Source: Aphidius gifuensis (Eukaryota; Arthropoda; Insecta; Hymenoptera; Braconidae). From it: DNA of 64,000 nucleotides. Both the position numbers and the translations under genes were made by a program. Below, one piece after another: positions 22,538-36,587 of this stretch. The notes beneath the pieces are model-generated. The model saw only the letters and a list, made by a program, of their open reading frames with translations. It searched no databases and was not told where the DNA came from. Each line of letters opens with the position of its first letter. The stretch's first letter is position 1. Location: positions 5,890,001-5,954,000 of the forward strand of contig NC_057791.1 of NCBI RefSeq assembly GCF_014905175.1. The letters run 5' to 3'.

Positions 22538-25500
22538 ATGAAAAAATCAAGATATAATAGCTTATGGGAATCTCATAAACATGATAAAATATTTTCTGAT
22601 GCAATTAGTGTGAGTTTACATCGATTACAAAAAAAAAAATTGTTAATTGACTCGACTGGTGGTAAAATATCTAGTCAATCTACTCGTCTTGGAGTTAAGA
22701 TATTTAAAGCTATAATGAACGTAAGAAAAAGTTTTTTAATGAATGAAAAACTAAAAGAACTTAATGTCAAACTCAAAGAGAATGAAGAAGAAGAAGAAGA
22801 AATGAGTGAGGATGATATACAGATTGAACCCATGTGCATTAATCATCAACAAGTGTCAGAAACATTGGAAAAAAAACATCAAAAATCTTCTGTCACTGAA
22901 ATTCCAGAGAGTGAGTCTGATGTTACTGAGATGAATGATGATCAGACGTCCCACAACTCTACTTACTCATTTGGACATGGTGAGGAAGTTGAAGAATATT
23001 CAATGATGGACGAAGAGGAGCCATGGGGAAACGAGATCATTCAACCTGACGAGAATCAAAACAATGACAATAACAAATTGATGGACGAAGAGGAGCCATG
23101 GGGAAACGAGATCATTCAGCCTGACGAGAATCAAAGCAATGACAATAACAAATTGATGGACGAAGAGGAGCCATGGGGAAACGAGATCATTCAACCTGAC
23201 GAGAATCAAAGCAATGACAATAACAAATTGATGGACGAAGAGGAGCCATGGGGAAATGAGATCATTCAGCCTGACGAGAATCAAAGCAATGACAATAACA
23301 AATTTTGTACTTCATCAGCTGTAAGTTTATCAGAACAAAATACACAACAGCTTACTACAGGTAATCAAATATAAGTCAACTTTTAAAAGTTTCAAATCAA
23401 TGGGTTCGCCTGTAAAATGTCTTGGATAAAAAATAATATTAATAGAATATTAATTATTAACAAGTATTTTTTGCTATTCGTTTCAAGGTGGTGTTAAAAG
23501 AAAATTAATGGACAATGACAGTAGTTTACCAACAACACAAAACAAACGACTATGTGTTGTTGAAACATCAACTTCAATGGAAACCAAACAACAGCCTGAG
23601 TTAGTATTTTTTTTATTTATAATATTATTGGACAATTAAAAAATGAAAATACTTTGATGATACACTATTTTTATACAAGAGTACTTACGTGAAATTCAAT
23701 ATTATTAATTTTTGTATAATCGATTATCATGTTGATTACAATATTTTATATTATTGCAGATTAAGATGTACTAGTGCTCCAAAAGATTACGGATTAAAAG
23801 AAAAAATTTTAGGTAGATTTGAATCTTTTGATAAATAGTTAATATACTTTGAAAGAAGTTGTATAGCTAAAATGATACTGATAAAATTCATTAATAAAAT
23901 ATTTTACAGATAAGACATTGCAAGATGACAGTAACCAATATGATAAAGAAAAAAATGCATGGAAACCAACAACACGTTTGCAAATGAATAACATAACTGC
24001 TGATTCTGAAATACAAAAACTTTTTAAAAAAATACGTTGTATATTAAATAAACTAACAGCAGAAAATATGGATAAATTGACTCAACAAGTTAAAGACTTA
24101 AATATTAATTCTCATGAAAAATTAAAAAGTCTTGTTGATTTAATTTTTGACAAAGCTGTTAATGAACCAAATTTCACAGCAATATATGCAATGATGTGTA
24201 AAAAATTAGCAGACATGCAAGTTGATATGAGACAAGAACATAAAACAAATTTTCAAACTTTATTATTAGCACGTTGTGAGCATGAGTGTAAAAGTGCTTC
24301 TGTTAATAAAAGTGAACGTGATGCTAAACTCAAAGAAATTGAGGAATGTAATGATATTGAAAAGAAAAAAAAACTAATAGCATCACTGAATAATGATGAT
24401 GGTCGCTTATGTAGAAAAGCAGTTAGTAATATTAGATTTATTAATGAATTATTCAAACAAAATATGCTTAGAATTTTCATTATTGATAGATGTATAGAAC
24501 ATTTATTTGCAACACCAGTTGATTACAATATTGAATGCCTTTGTAAATTATTCACAACAATTGGTGCAAAGCTAGAAAATTCAAAGAATAATGATTTTAA
24601 TAACTATTTTGTTAAAATGTCTTCATTAGCCAGTGATAAAAAACTAAGATCAAGAGTTAGATATATGGTTCAAGATGTTATTGATTTAAGAGCACGAAAT
24701 TGGAAACCAAAAAGAGATGAGAGCTATCCAATAATAATGAATCAATTCAATAACAGTGGCAGTCAACAATATCATACTAATATAACATTTCATAAAACAG
24801 TACGTGATATATTGAAGAAATTGCCAGCTAGCATTGTTGGATTGACTAAGCAAATTGAATCATTGGGTATTAATTCTCATGAAAAATTAAAAAGTGTTGT
24901 TGATTTAGTTTTTGAAAAAGCTATTGATGAGCCAAACTTTGAAGCAGTATGTGCAGCACTATGTCTCCATATGCGGAACAAATTACGCTATGAAAAAAAT
25001 GTTTGTGATGATATAAAACAGAATAATAATAAAGAACAAGAAAAGTGCTCGATAACATTTCACACTTTATTATCAGCACGTTGTGAACATGAGTTTCAAG
25101 TTAATAAAGTTAATAAAGTTGCACGTCGTAATAAACTTAGAGAAATTGAGAAATGTAATGACATTGAAAAGAAAATAGAAGTAACGGCATTACTAAATGA
25201 AGCTGACTATCGCTCATGTCTGAAATCAGTTCGTTATTATAAATTTATCGGTGAATTATTTAACCGTGCTGTGCTCAAAAAAAAATTTTTAAAAACACAT
25301 GCGATTTATTTATTAACAATACCAGATGAAAGAAAAATTAAATGTCTTTGTGAATTATTAAAAACAATTGGTGCAACGCTGAAAAAATCAAAGGATAATT
25401 ATTTCAATTCGTGTTTTTCAATAGTGACTTTAATAGCTGGCAATAAAAAACAAAGCTTAAAAGTTAGATCTATGCTTCAAGATATTATTGATTTAAAAGC

Positions 25501-28037
25501 ACAAGACTGGCAACCAAAAAGAGTCGAAGGTAATCCAATAAACCAAGTTACTGAAGAACGTGCACCATCAAGAAAAGAATATGAAAATATTGAAGGTGAT
25601 TGGAAAAATGATAAATTATAGATCAATACGTTCCTGCAAAATGTATTGAAAAAAAAAAAAACATGAAAGATTGATTGATAAATATTCATCGCTATTTTTC
25701 AGGTGTACTTAAAACAAAGGCAACTAGCAATGAACCATCAGAATTACCAACAGAAGTAAACAAACAACCATATGCTATTGCAACATCAACTTCAATGGAA
25801 GCCAACCAGCAGACATCAATTCAATTACCCGGGTTGGTATTTTTTTCATTAAGAATATTATTCAATAGTTTATTATTATCAATTCGAAAATATAAATACC
25901 TTGATGATACACAATTATTAGACTAGAATTTTCTAAAACTACCATGAGCTGATAATTCAATTAAAATGAAATATTATCAGTTTTTATATAATTGATTATC
26001 ATGTTGATTAATATCTATTAAATTATTACAGATCAAATAATACTCGTGCCACAACAAATTACAGACCAGATGACAGAACTTTGGGTAAATTGAGTATTTC
26101 AATAATTTTAAAAGTATTAAATATTTACAACGAGTCAACGACATATCAGTATTCGTTTTACAAAGAATAAATAAAAAAAATGATAAATTAATTGAATATT
26201 ATTGTTAATGTTACAGATATGTATAGTGATTCGCCTCAAAGTCCAGAGCTTGAGACAACAGTAACAAGCCAGTCATCAACATCACTCCTTTACGTTATAT
26301 ATTCACACCTCGATGAACAAATTAAGTCTCTCATTAATGTAAGTTTTTTTTCTGAATAATTTAATAATCAACTTTATTTTTGTATCCAAATCAATAACTC
26401 ACGCTTTGTAGATCAATCTCTGATTACTCTAGGAAATTATTGAGTCATAACTTTGAAACAGTGATTTTTTTTATTAGATTTAATTTTTAAATGTCCATAA
26501 AATTATTTTTAGTCAACAAGAATTGGACAATTTTACTATTTTTATTTGTTTATTTCAATGAGCTCTTAGACCATGTGCCTTTAGATTATATACAGTTTTT
26601 TTAAATTTATTTTTAATGATTAATAGTTTTTTTTTAATTGACAGGTAACTATCGACCAATTCGAGAATAAAATCAATCATTTAGATTATCCAGAATTTAT
26701 ACGTAGGTCACTTGAAGTGACTATGTTAGAATCATTGAATGTTCGTGAAAAATACTGGGGCTTTGTTGCTAATATGATAACCAATGGTATATTCCCACTT
26801 GCAGTATTCCAAACAGAGTAAGTAGTATAGAGTAAGTAGCATAAATAATCAATCATTTGATATTAACTATCGATAACTAAAGTAAAAGTACTTTTTTCAT
26901 TTATAGATATGATAAAATGTTTGAAGAAATAAAAGACATTTCTCCTATATTCTGGACGTACAAAGCTGAAGTACTGAGTAAGTCATCTTTTTTTTTCTTA
27001 ATCTATAAAAAAAATGGATAACTTGAATATTTGTCGACATTAAAAATGAGATGATGATAATGTTTTACTTTGAAAGTTTGAGATAAAAAAAAAAAATGTA
27101 TTAATTCAAAATTTTCTAATTTTACAGGAATATTGGTGATGTGTGGTGCACACCCATTAAAAGAATTGAAACGTACGACATCAGTACTCAAAAAAAAGGG
27201 TCTTGTTGGTAATCTGGTCGGTGAATTACTTAAAATATTAGTAGCAAGTGAAGGTCAAATATCGATTACTGACAAATGGCATAACAGCGGTATCAAATGG
27301 ACTGATTTATTTGATACATCACTTGAAGATCCAGATGATATTTTAAAAAAATTCAATTTACAATATTTAACATTTCGTGTAACAGACCCACCAAACAAAC
27401 ACTTATTAGAATTATTACGTGAAAATGATATTGATAATACAATGAAATGGATAACAGAAAATGTTGGTGAAGAAAAATCAAGAACACCGAAATTTGTCAG
27501 AATATTTTGTACATTAATATTAGAATTAGGTATTGAGACAAAATACTCTTCCGATAAGAGGAATTTTTATCAACCAAACCGTTCAAAAATTATAAACCTC
27601 TTACCTCTTATGGAATATTTTATTGATCATAATCTAGAATCAAAATTACAATGTTTATATGCATTGACTGATGTAAATCACAGATGCAGAAATCCTCCAG
27701 GTAAATTATATTTGTTTTTCTACAATTTTGTATTTAATTTAAACAAATACAAAATAATCGTGATGAAGCTTAACCGGGCTTTTAACATTATCAATTATTT
27801 CATGACATAAATAGTTTAATTATTTAAAAAATATTTAATAGTATTTATTGTTTGATTAAAGGTTTTGCGTATGATATAATTAAAGAACTACATGAAAAGG
27901 ACATCATATCACTCGGTGCCTTTAATGAATGGCATCATGGAACTGCTGCTACATCTGAGTTAATAGGTCATGATGAAGCTGTATGGAATCTACTGAGTCA
28001 ATCATTCTGGATTGAGTACCAAAATAGTCATTGGTAA
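22538..28037 (+). CDS. Divergent eIF4G-like translation factor with two tandem MIF4G domains, MA3 and W2
   Basis: My model has 11 exons: 22538-23360, 23488-23599, 23760-23812, 23910-25595, 25703-25832, 26032-26084, 26217-26338, 26645-26817, 26907-26977, 27128-27700, 27862-28037. All phases agree and it totals 3,972 nt (1,323 aa). Order: a basic N-terminus; an acidic region with four 25-residue repeats; MIF4G-1 (KLFKKIRCILNKLTAENMDK, VDLIFDKAVNEPNF, IECLCKLFTTIGAKLE, VIDLRARNWKPKR); MIF4G-2 (VDLVFEKAIDEPNFEAV, IKCLCELLKTIGATLKK, IIDLKAQDWQPKR); MA3 (RRSLEVTMLESLNVREKYWG, then HPLKELKRTT); and W2 (LHEKDIISLGAFNEWHHG). Animal eIF4G normally has one MIF4G domain, which binds eIF4A. I see no canonical YxxxxL-phi eIF4E site. 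Exons 2-3-4 and 5-6 share motifs (ETSTSMETKQQP and ATSTSMEANQQT), showing a module duplication. If the weak donor at 25,596 (GAAG|GTGATT) is skipped, translation stops at 25,621. It is probably a fast-evolving paralogue, with a standard eIF4G elsewhere in the genome. Confidence 0.85.
23006..23305 (+). repeat. Four in-frame 75-bp coding tandem repeats
   Basis: Units start at 23006, 23081, 23156 and 23231 and are almost identical (a few silent or single changes, e.g. aac/agc). Each encodes 25 residues with core DEEEPWGNEIIQPDENQ followed by an Asn-rich linker. The near identity implies recent expansion. The acidic-Trp pattern resembles short linear binding motifs, but no partner can be named. 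Confidence 0.95.
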
Positions 28038-29803
28038 AAAGTGCACGGTTTTTGAAAGAGGTATCTGCAGGCATCAGAAAAAAAAATGCTGAAACAATTA
28101 ATAATCAATACTACTAGTATTTATCAAGTACAAATAAATTTAGAATTAAAATTCATTCTAAAAAACTTAGTGCCAAAACTCATATTTTTAAATATATTAT
28201 TTACAGAAAAAAATGAAATAATTATTGTAATAGTAATGAATCATTAATGATAATAATAAAATTAAGGGAGTTCGAACGAAAAAAGTACAAACAAGAAATG
28301 TGACCTAGTGGGCCCCTCAATGCTATAGTAAAAATTTATAAAATTTTATGCGGCATCCTTCACTTTTTTCTGTGTAGACGGTCCTGTTTTCCAATAATAC
28401 ATGTGCGGTTTGAATTTTTTTTTTTCTATAATCATTCCAAGATTTTAAAGTTTTATACAGATAGTTTTTTATTTAGGTGTGAAGACAAGAACACGGTAAA
28501 AATTTGATATATATTGTTTTTTTTTTAACATTTTTCGACTTTCCCGTAAACTGTACACGCTAAAAGTTGTTGACTTTAAATTTTAATAACTATTTTACTA
28601 GCGGGGATAGACTTCTGAAATTTTGGCATAAGATAGATAACTATTTCATAAACCTACTCTGAAAATTAAAAAAAAAAATTTTAATAATATTAAAAAATAA
28701 TTTGTAATTATGAATTAATTCATTTGTTTTTAAAAAAAAAGTATCAATAATTATCGTACAAAAAATACAAAAAATATTTATAAATTAGAATTAAGAGTTT
28801 GAAATTGACCTTATTTGAAAAATCCCGTTTCGATTTGTTAAAAATCCTTTTATTACTTTCATCCTTCAATCTTTGTAAAAAAAAAAAACGATATAAGGAT
28901 GTTCATTTTGTATGAAAAAAATAAAAATAAATTAATAAATAAAAAATTTTCAACATTAACAAGTTTTTCTCTAAACAACATTTTTTATTATTATCATATT
29001 GGAAAATTTAATGGCAGTTACAATTTTTATTTTTAAACTTTATAATAATTTAGAATTATAGTTATTAATAAATTAAATTAAATAAATGACAAGATTAACT
29101 CATTGAAATTAAATCCAAATTAAATATTCATTTTACGTATTTTTTTTATAAAATAAAAATCAATAAAATAAATTCATCAATTATACAATCCGTATAATTA
29201 TTATTTTTTATGATAAAATTAGACTTGATGTCATTTGTTCTCAATGATTAAGAACCGACACAGTCATTCCCAATTATTTTTCATACATAAATTAAAATAA
29301 AAAATAAAATAACACAATTTCTATTCTATTTTTATTTTTCTAATTATTTAATAGATACTAGAAATTTTTTATCAATGTGTAAATAGAATTTTTGTTTTTT
29401 CTTCAAAAAGCTCATTCTTTACTATCATGCATTATTTATGATTAACGTTTTTGGTCTCGTAATCAAGACCAAACGCAACATATTGTTTTTTTTTTTTTTT
29501 ATCATTTATTTGGACGGATTATTATTAATTCAATCAATGGCTTTAATTTTTTTAATTACTTCTCAGTATTATTACAAATATTTTAAATAAATAAATAATA
29601 AATTAAATGTTTGATTTAAAAAAGTAAAAAATCAAATAAACTAACATCACAAATATTGCATTCTTTGGTTGTTTCTATAAATAAATTAGTGTAAAATTAT
29701 TGTTTAAAAAAAAACTGTTATTAAAAAATGTAAAAAAATTAAAAATACTTGAGTTAAATATTTTATACTAAATAAGGAGTAGCTTGATGATAAAAAAAAA
29801 AAC
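28038..29803. other. Intergenic region between convergent genes
   Basis: AT-rich; no gene recognised. It holds the 3' ends of the eIF4G-like gene (+) and of rootletin (-). The 28,967-29,045 stretch matches 7505-7585 (dispersed repeat). Possible polyadenylation signals are too common in this base composition to assign. Confidence 0.5.
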
Positions 29804-32800
29804 TTATTTCAATGGGGATAAAAGTGGTGAACGTCTGTCATAAGAAGATGATGATGGTGGTGGTAATGCCAATGTTGGTGGTAAACTACTGCTACTATTA
29901 ACTGTTGTATCTAATTTTCTAGCTTCATGTTCTAATAATATAGCATCAACTGATGGATCTTGTGATACTGTTCTCAATGAATCACCAAGTGCTTGTCTTA
30001 AATGTTGCATTTCTCTTCCTGCACGTGAACTTTTTAATACATACATTTGTCGTCTTTTAATTTCTTGATTTAGCTGTTCTCTTAATAATTTAATTTGATT
30101 TTCTAATCTTAATATTTGTTGTCTATGACTTTGTTCTCTAGCTTCAAGTAATTTTTCAGCTTGTAATTGTGCACCTCTTAATCTTTCAATTTCAGCAATT
30201 CTATGTTCACGTGATGAATCAATTGTTGAATGTGATTGTGTATTTATTGTTATTAATTTAACAATTTCACTTTCTTTTTCAGCTAATATTGTTTCTAATC
30301 TACGTATTTTCATTCGTAAATCACGATTTTCTTGTTCAAGTATATCAATACTAACACTTGTACCCATTAACTCAATATGTGCTTTTTCTGGACGTTCATA
30401 ACTTTTACTACGTCCACAATTTGCACGTGCTGATGATAATTGTCTCTCTAAATTACGTTTATCACATTCAAGCTGTCTTACTTTGTCATTAAGTGCATCA
30501 ACTTTACTTCTCATTTCACTTCTATCACGTTGAGCATTATTAAGTTGTCTAACAATTTCTTCTTCTTTATTTGATATTCCTTCTTGTGGCCAATTTGATA
30601 ATCTCAATTGTGATTCAAGTCCAGACCGTTGTATTTCATTATTTGCTAAATCAGCTTGTAAACGTGTATTATGATCAGTCAATGATTGATTTGTATGTTT
30701 TAATTCCATTATATTTTGTTGAACATTATCTAAACGTTCAGTCAATATTCTTCTTTCATTTTCAACATTTGATAATTGTTTTTGTAAATGTTTTATTTTT
30801 TCATTATTACCATGTGATAATGCATTTTGTTCCATCAATGAACGTCTTAAATTAGCAATTTCACTTTTTAATTCAGTCTCACTTGTTGATGCTTTTTCAA
30901 GTGCAATATTTAATTGTTCAATTGTTGATTTTAATGATGAACAACGTTCTTCTAAATTTGTTGATGTACGTTGTTGTCCATCAAGACGTTCATGTAATTT
31001 TTGTAAATTACCATCTTTTTCTTGTAGTACCATTTGTAATCTTTGTAAATCACCCTCAAGTGACATTCTTTGTAATTCTAATTTTGTTGATCTTGCATCA
31101 GATCTACCAAGATCTTCTTGTAAACCACGTTTTTCATTTTCTAAACGATTAAGAGCTACACGCATTTTATCAAATTTATCCTCAAATTGTCCTTTTTCTT
31201 CTGTCTCATTACTAATCATTAGCTCTAATGTTGTTATTTTTTCTCTTAATTGTTCAGTTTCTTGTATTTTTTGATTAAGTAAATCTTGTTGTGTCTGATA
31301 TAATGAATTTTTTTGTGATAATTTAGTTTCTAATATTGCTTTTTCATCTTGAATATTACGTAACATTGTATTAATATGATTTGTTTTTGTATCTGTTTTA
31401 ATTTGATGATCTTGTACTTCAACAAGTTGTTTTTTAATATTTGTTATTTCAACAATAGCATCATCACGTTCACGTTCAATTTGTGCAACTTGTTGCATTA
31501 ATGATCTTATACCTTTTCTAATAGCTTCTGGATCAACATCAATAATAACATCACGAACATTAATATCATTATGTTGTTCTTTATGACCACCTCTAACTGG
31601 ACTCCATTTTTTTGATGGACTTGTTAATTTAAATGGTATATTAACTGTTCCATCAAGTTGTATACCAGCAATTCTACGTAATGTTGTACCAACACTACTT
31701 AATTTTTGTTCAACTTCTTTTTTTGATAATTCAAGTTGTGATAATTGTATATCTAATGCTCTAACACGTCCCTCAGAACCACCAAGACGTGCTTTTAATT
31801 CTTGTAATTGTTGTGATGCATCAGCAAGACAAACTTCTAAATTATGTTTTTGATCTTCAAGTTTTCTTTCTTTACAACGACTATCTTCAATACGTACAAG
31901 TAATTCTTGTTCTCTACCACGCCATCTTTCATCTTCTTCATCAGCACGTTGACGTAAACGTCCAAATTCTTGTCTTGTTACCTCAAGACTATTATCTAAA
32001 TCAACAACTTGTTTTTTTAATTGATGTAATTGTAATTGTAAACGTTCACGTTCTTCAATTTCATTAGAAAGTCTTGCTTGTAATTCACGTTCTTCATTTT
32101 GAGCTTGGCTATTTGTTGATTGACATTTTTGTAATTCATCTTGTGTAAAACGTAATTGTTGTTGTATCTGAATTAATTCATGTTCCATATCTCTTAGTTG
32201 ATTTTGTAAACGTGATTTTTCATTTTCTAATATTGTTTTATTATCTTCTAATGATGTTATTTTTTGAAATGATTCTTCAAGTGTACGTGATTGTTCACGT
32301 TTATCACTTTCAATACGTTTAACATGTTCACGTAATTCTTTATTTGTATTACAATATTTATCAACAGCATAATTTGTATCAGTTAATTGTCTTTTAACAT
32401 CAACAATTTCTTTTCTATATGTTTCATTTGAATTTTCAGTATCTTTTAATTTACGTATTGTTTCTTGTAATTGATTTTGTAATGTATCAATTTTATCCTC
32501 AGTAACATGTAATTGAATTTTAATTTCTTCATAATCTTTTTGTGTTAATTCTTTTTCTTTAGTTATATCATTTATTTTTAATTCAAGATTCATTTTTTCT
32601 TCATCATAATGTAATTTTGTTTCTTCAAGTTTTGTTTTGTAACGATTTAATTCATCACGTAATTGATTTATACTACTACGATCTTGTTCAATACGTGAAT
32701 TTGAATCTCTACGTAAACGTTCTAAATCATTTTTAGTTTCTTCAAGTTCACGATAAATATTTTCAAGTTTTTCAACAAGTGCCTGTTGATCATGATGAGC

Positions 32801-35800
32801 AATAAGTAAAGCTTGTTGTTTATCATTTTCAGCACGTAATAAACTTTCTTCATGTTGTTGACATATATTATCAATATGTTGTTGTAATTCTTCAATTCTC
32901 ATTTGTAATTGATTTATTTCATCTTCTTTTTGATTTTCAAATGTTGTTATTGTTTGTTGTATACGTTTTTCTAATGTTACTTTAATTTGTTCTTTTTCAT
33001 CATTTAATTTTTTTAAATTATCATCATTTTGTTTTTTTAAATTAACAATTATATTTTGATATTCAATTTCTTGATTTGTTTTTTGTTGTGTTAATGATTG
33101 TTTTATTTCTTGATTAATTTTTTCACTATTATTTAAGTTTGTTGTTAAACGTGATATTTGTCCTTTTAATGTTTCTTGTTTAATTAATAAATCTTTTTGT
33201 TCTTGTTCAATTTGAATTTTTTTACTATGTATTGATTCAAGATTTGTTTGTGCATCAAATAATACACCTTCAAGTGTTTCTTTTTCACTTTTCATTGATG
33301 CTAATAATTCTTTCATACGTTGATATTCTTTATCATTTGTTTCAATTAAAACTTGTTTTTCTTCATTATCTTTAACTAAATCTTCAAGATTACGATTTAT
33401 TCTTGCATTCATTTCATTTGATTGTTCTAATCTTTGACGTGTTCTCATTAATTCTTCATTTAATAAATCTTTTTTATTTGATAATATTGATAATTGATTT
33501 GATAAATTACCACGTTCACGTATTATTTGTCCTAATTCAATTTCAATTTTTTCTTTTTCAATTTCTAAAAATTTAATTTTTTCATTTAATGTTACTTTAT
33601 CAGATTCAAGATCAAGACGTATTTGTTCAGCTTGAAGTAATTCTTTTCTCAATGATCCAATATCACCAAGTTGATCACTACATTGATTTGTTAATTTTAA
33701 TTTTTCATCTTCAAGAATTTTCAAATTATCAGCAAGACGTTGTTTATCTTTTTCATTATTTTCATTAATTGTTTCTAATTTTATTATTTCATCTTGTATA
33801 TCTGATTTTTCAATAATAACACGTTCAAGTTCAATTTCAATGTCATTTTTACTTTTTTCAATTTGTGATATAACATTATCTGTTTCAATTTTTTGTGCTT
33901 CAAGCATATCTTTTGTTAAATATATTCTACTAAGTTCATCACGTAATGTTAATAGTTCTTCTCTCATTCTACTTGAACGTTCTTCTTCACTTTTAAAATT
34001 TATTTCACGTATTTCATTGTCTTTTGTCATTTTCGATAATTCATCTTGTAAATATATTTTTTCATCCTCTAAACTACTGCATAATTTTTGTAATTTATTA
34101 TTAATTTTTTCTAATTTTTCATAATTATTATTTAATTCTTCAATCATATGATTCATATCAATTTTATTTTTTTCAAGTATATTTTTATCTGTTTTAATTG
34201 TATCAAAATTTTTCTGTAACATATTACGTTCTTGTACAAGTTGTATATTTTGTGATCTTGTTGTATCAAGTTGTACAATTAATTCACTTGTTCTTTCTTC
34301 AAGTAGCTGTACATTAACCTCAGCATTATCACATTGTTTTTTTGTTATATTTAATTGTTCACGGCTATTTTGTAGCTTTAATTGAAGCTCATGAATAGTC
34401 AATTGATATTTATGAAGTGATGCTTGAACAGCACTTATTGTACTTTCAGCAAATGCTGGAATTGTATTATTACGTGAATTATTATTATTACGTTTTGGTG
34501 ATCTTTGTGATATTATTGTTGTACTTTGTGATAAATGTACATGTGGTGTTTGTTGTTGAATATTTTCATTATCACGAATTTCAGCATCTTGAATAACAGC
34601 ATGTGCAATATCTCGTAATGCTGATTCAAGAATTTTAACATCTTCTTGTATTTTTGTAGCCTAAATAAAAATTAAAATTATTAATTACTTATCAATTAAA
34701 TAAATATAAAATATGTATGTATTACCTGTATAATATTATTTTCAGCTTCACCACATCTTTCTTCAAGTTTATTAATTTCTCGAATTAATTGATTTATTCT
34801 TTCGTCTTTCATTTTAACATCATTCATTGTAACTTCATGCTGTTGTCGTAAATTAACTAATTCAACTTTTAAATCATTATCTTGATTAGTTTGATATTGT
34901 TGTGTTATTGATGGTTGAACAGCTTGTGATTGTTGTACTTGTAATGCAAGTTTAACACCACTACATACTGATGTCATATCATTAGTTGTTGTTGTTAATT
35001 TATTATTAAATTTATTTAAATCTCTTTCAGTTGTTGTTTTCATATCTGTAAATGTACGTTTTAATGATACAACATTACGCCATAAATTTAATAATCTATA
35101 ATGTTCAGATGTATAATATTCATTAAATGCAATTTCTTCTTCTTTCCATTCATCTTCTTTAGCATTCATTTCTTCACGTAATATATCCCAATCATTACTT
35201 AGTTTTTGTAAATCATTTGTTAATGATTCATTTGTACGATGTGATTCTTCAAGTTGATTTTTTAATGCTGTATTTATTTCAATTAATTTTTCAGTTTTAC
35301 GACGTTCATCATTTAATTTACGTATTGCTGTATCAAGATCATGTATTTGTTCATCACGTATATCACGTAATGTTTGATGTGCAGCTTCTAATACTGATGT
35401 ACTTGGTGATGTATTACGTGTTAATTCAATTGGTAATGATTCAGTCATTTGATTTTCTAATTCATTACAACGTTGTTTATATTGTAATACTTTTGCTTGT
35501 AAACGTGATACAAGAACAGCTTGATGTTGTTGTGCTTGACGATATGTACCCAAACGACGTTTATAATTTTCAGCTTCATCTTTTAAACGATTACGTAATT
35601 CCATATTTTGACGTACTAATAAATCTGATGATACATCATCATCATCACCACCACTATCTAATTGATTATCAATACCTGTATTATCATGATGACTTGTTGA
35701 TGGTTCTGTCATTCTTACTCCAATTACTCTTGGCTAGAAAATAAATAACATATTTTTTTTATTTGTTTATTTGTATTTTTTATCATAATATTAACATACC

Positions 35801-35838
35801 GAAAACTTTGAAAAATCTAAACATCTTCTAGAATTCAT
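29804..35838 (-). CDS. Root: Rootletin, ciliary rootlet coiled-coil protein
   Basis: Three-exon minus-strand model: 35838-35800 (ATG, 13 codons), 35733-34726 and 34660-29804. It is in phase throughout and 1,967 aa long. Apart from the first ~70 residues and short breaks, the protein is one long heptad-repeat coiled coil rich in Glu, Gln, Lys and Leu. Rootletin-type landmarks are the N-terminal segment around NYKRRLGTYRQAQQHQAVLV, the central non-coil hinge QKLSSVGTTLRRIAGIQLDG followed by SPSKKWSPVRGG, and the Ser/Pro-rich tail (YDRRSPLLSPL). Known role: builds the striated rootlet at basal bodies and supports cohesion and mechanosensory neuron function in flies. Length matches the family (about 2,000). 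An alternative first exon may exist at 36,587-36,501. Myosin-tail or CROCC2-like coiled coils are the alternatives, but the hinge segment favours rootletin. Confidence 0.85.
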
Positions 35839-36500
35839 TTCGATGTTTTATTTTATCAAATTAATTATCAATAATATGTAAAATTTATGTAAACTTTTTT
35901 ATAATTTAAATTTAATTTAACTTGACAATACATTATTTGTCTGTTGTTGTTGTTGTTGTATATGTCAAAAAATAAGTGGCATGTTATTATTTGTTTTTGT
36001 TTATGTTTTGGTAGTTATGGAATAATGACACAAGTGTCGCTAGCTTATGGACGCGGCTAAAAATTAAATGTATTATCGAACGGGTCGGTATTTTTTGTAC
36101 ATTCTAAAATAGTAAAAATATATATATTTTTTTTTTATAATTGTTATTATAATTAGACCTTGTATATTTAGTTACCCTTCTATAGAAAAATTGATTATTA
36201 AACTTGTATTTTTTTTAAAACTAATTATCAAAAAGAAAAAAAAGTTTATTGGAATTTTTAGCTGGAAAAATTACAAATAATAATATTTAATTTAATAATA
36301 ATAATTGTCTTATGTTGTTATTAAATTAATTAATTTATTTTTTTAATAATTAAATTATTAAAATATATATTTTTTATTTATTTAAAAAAGTAATTTCAAG
36401 ATGTTAAAAAAATTTAAAATAACACGAAATTATTTGTCATGTAGTAATTATTTATTGTATAATTTCAGTATAAATAAAATAATTAAAATAAATAAATTAC

Positions 36501-36587
36501 CTCGAATTGTTTCGAGCCTCTGAGAAACGGTGGCCGACGTCTTTTCATTTGTGATCTTATCAAGTGTAGTGGTGTTTTTGGTAAAGC
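36501..36587 (-). other. Probable alternative 5' coding exon of rootletin
   Basis: An 87-nt phase-0 block with good splice signals (upstream 'atttaaaag', downstream gag|gtaatt) encodes ALPKTPLHLIRSQMKRRRPP and then FLRGSKQFE. It is richer in GC than its surroundings and would join in frame to rootletin exon 2 at 35,733, bypassing the short ATG exon at 35,838. Its own first exon is not identified; the internal Met could also start translation. Confidence 0.45.

Noticed and set aside
23000..23284. Minus-strand repetitive ORF (94 codons)
   Set aside because: Antisense reading of the 75-bp coding repeats of the eIF4G-like gene.
30571..35744. Several plus-strand ORFs of about 90-175 codons opposite rootletin
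   Set aside because: They are antisense shadows of the repetitive coiled-coil coding sequence. Composition is Val/Leu/His-rich and biased by the codons of the opposite strand, with no family resemblance.
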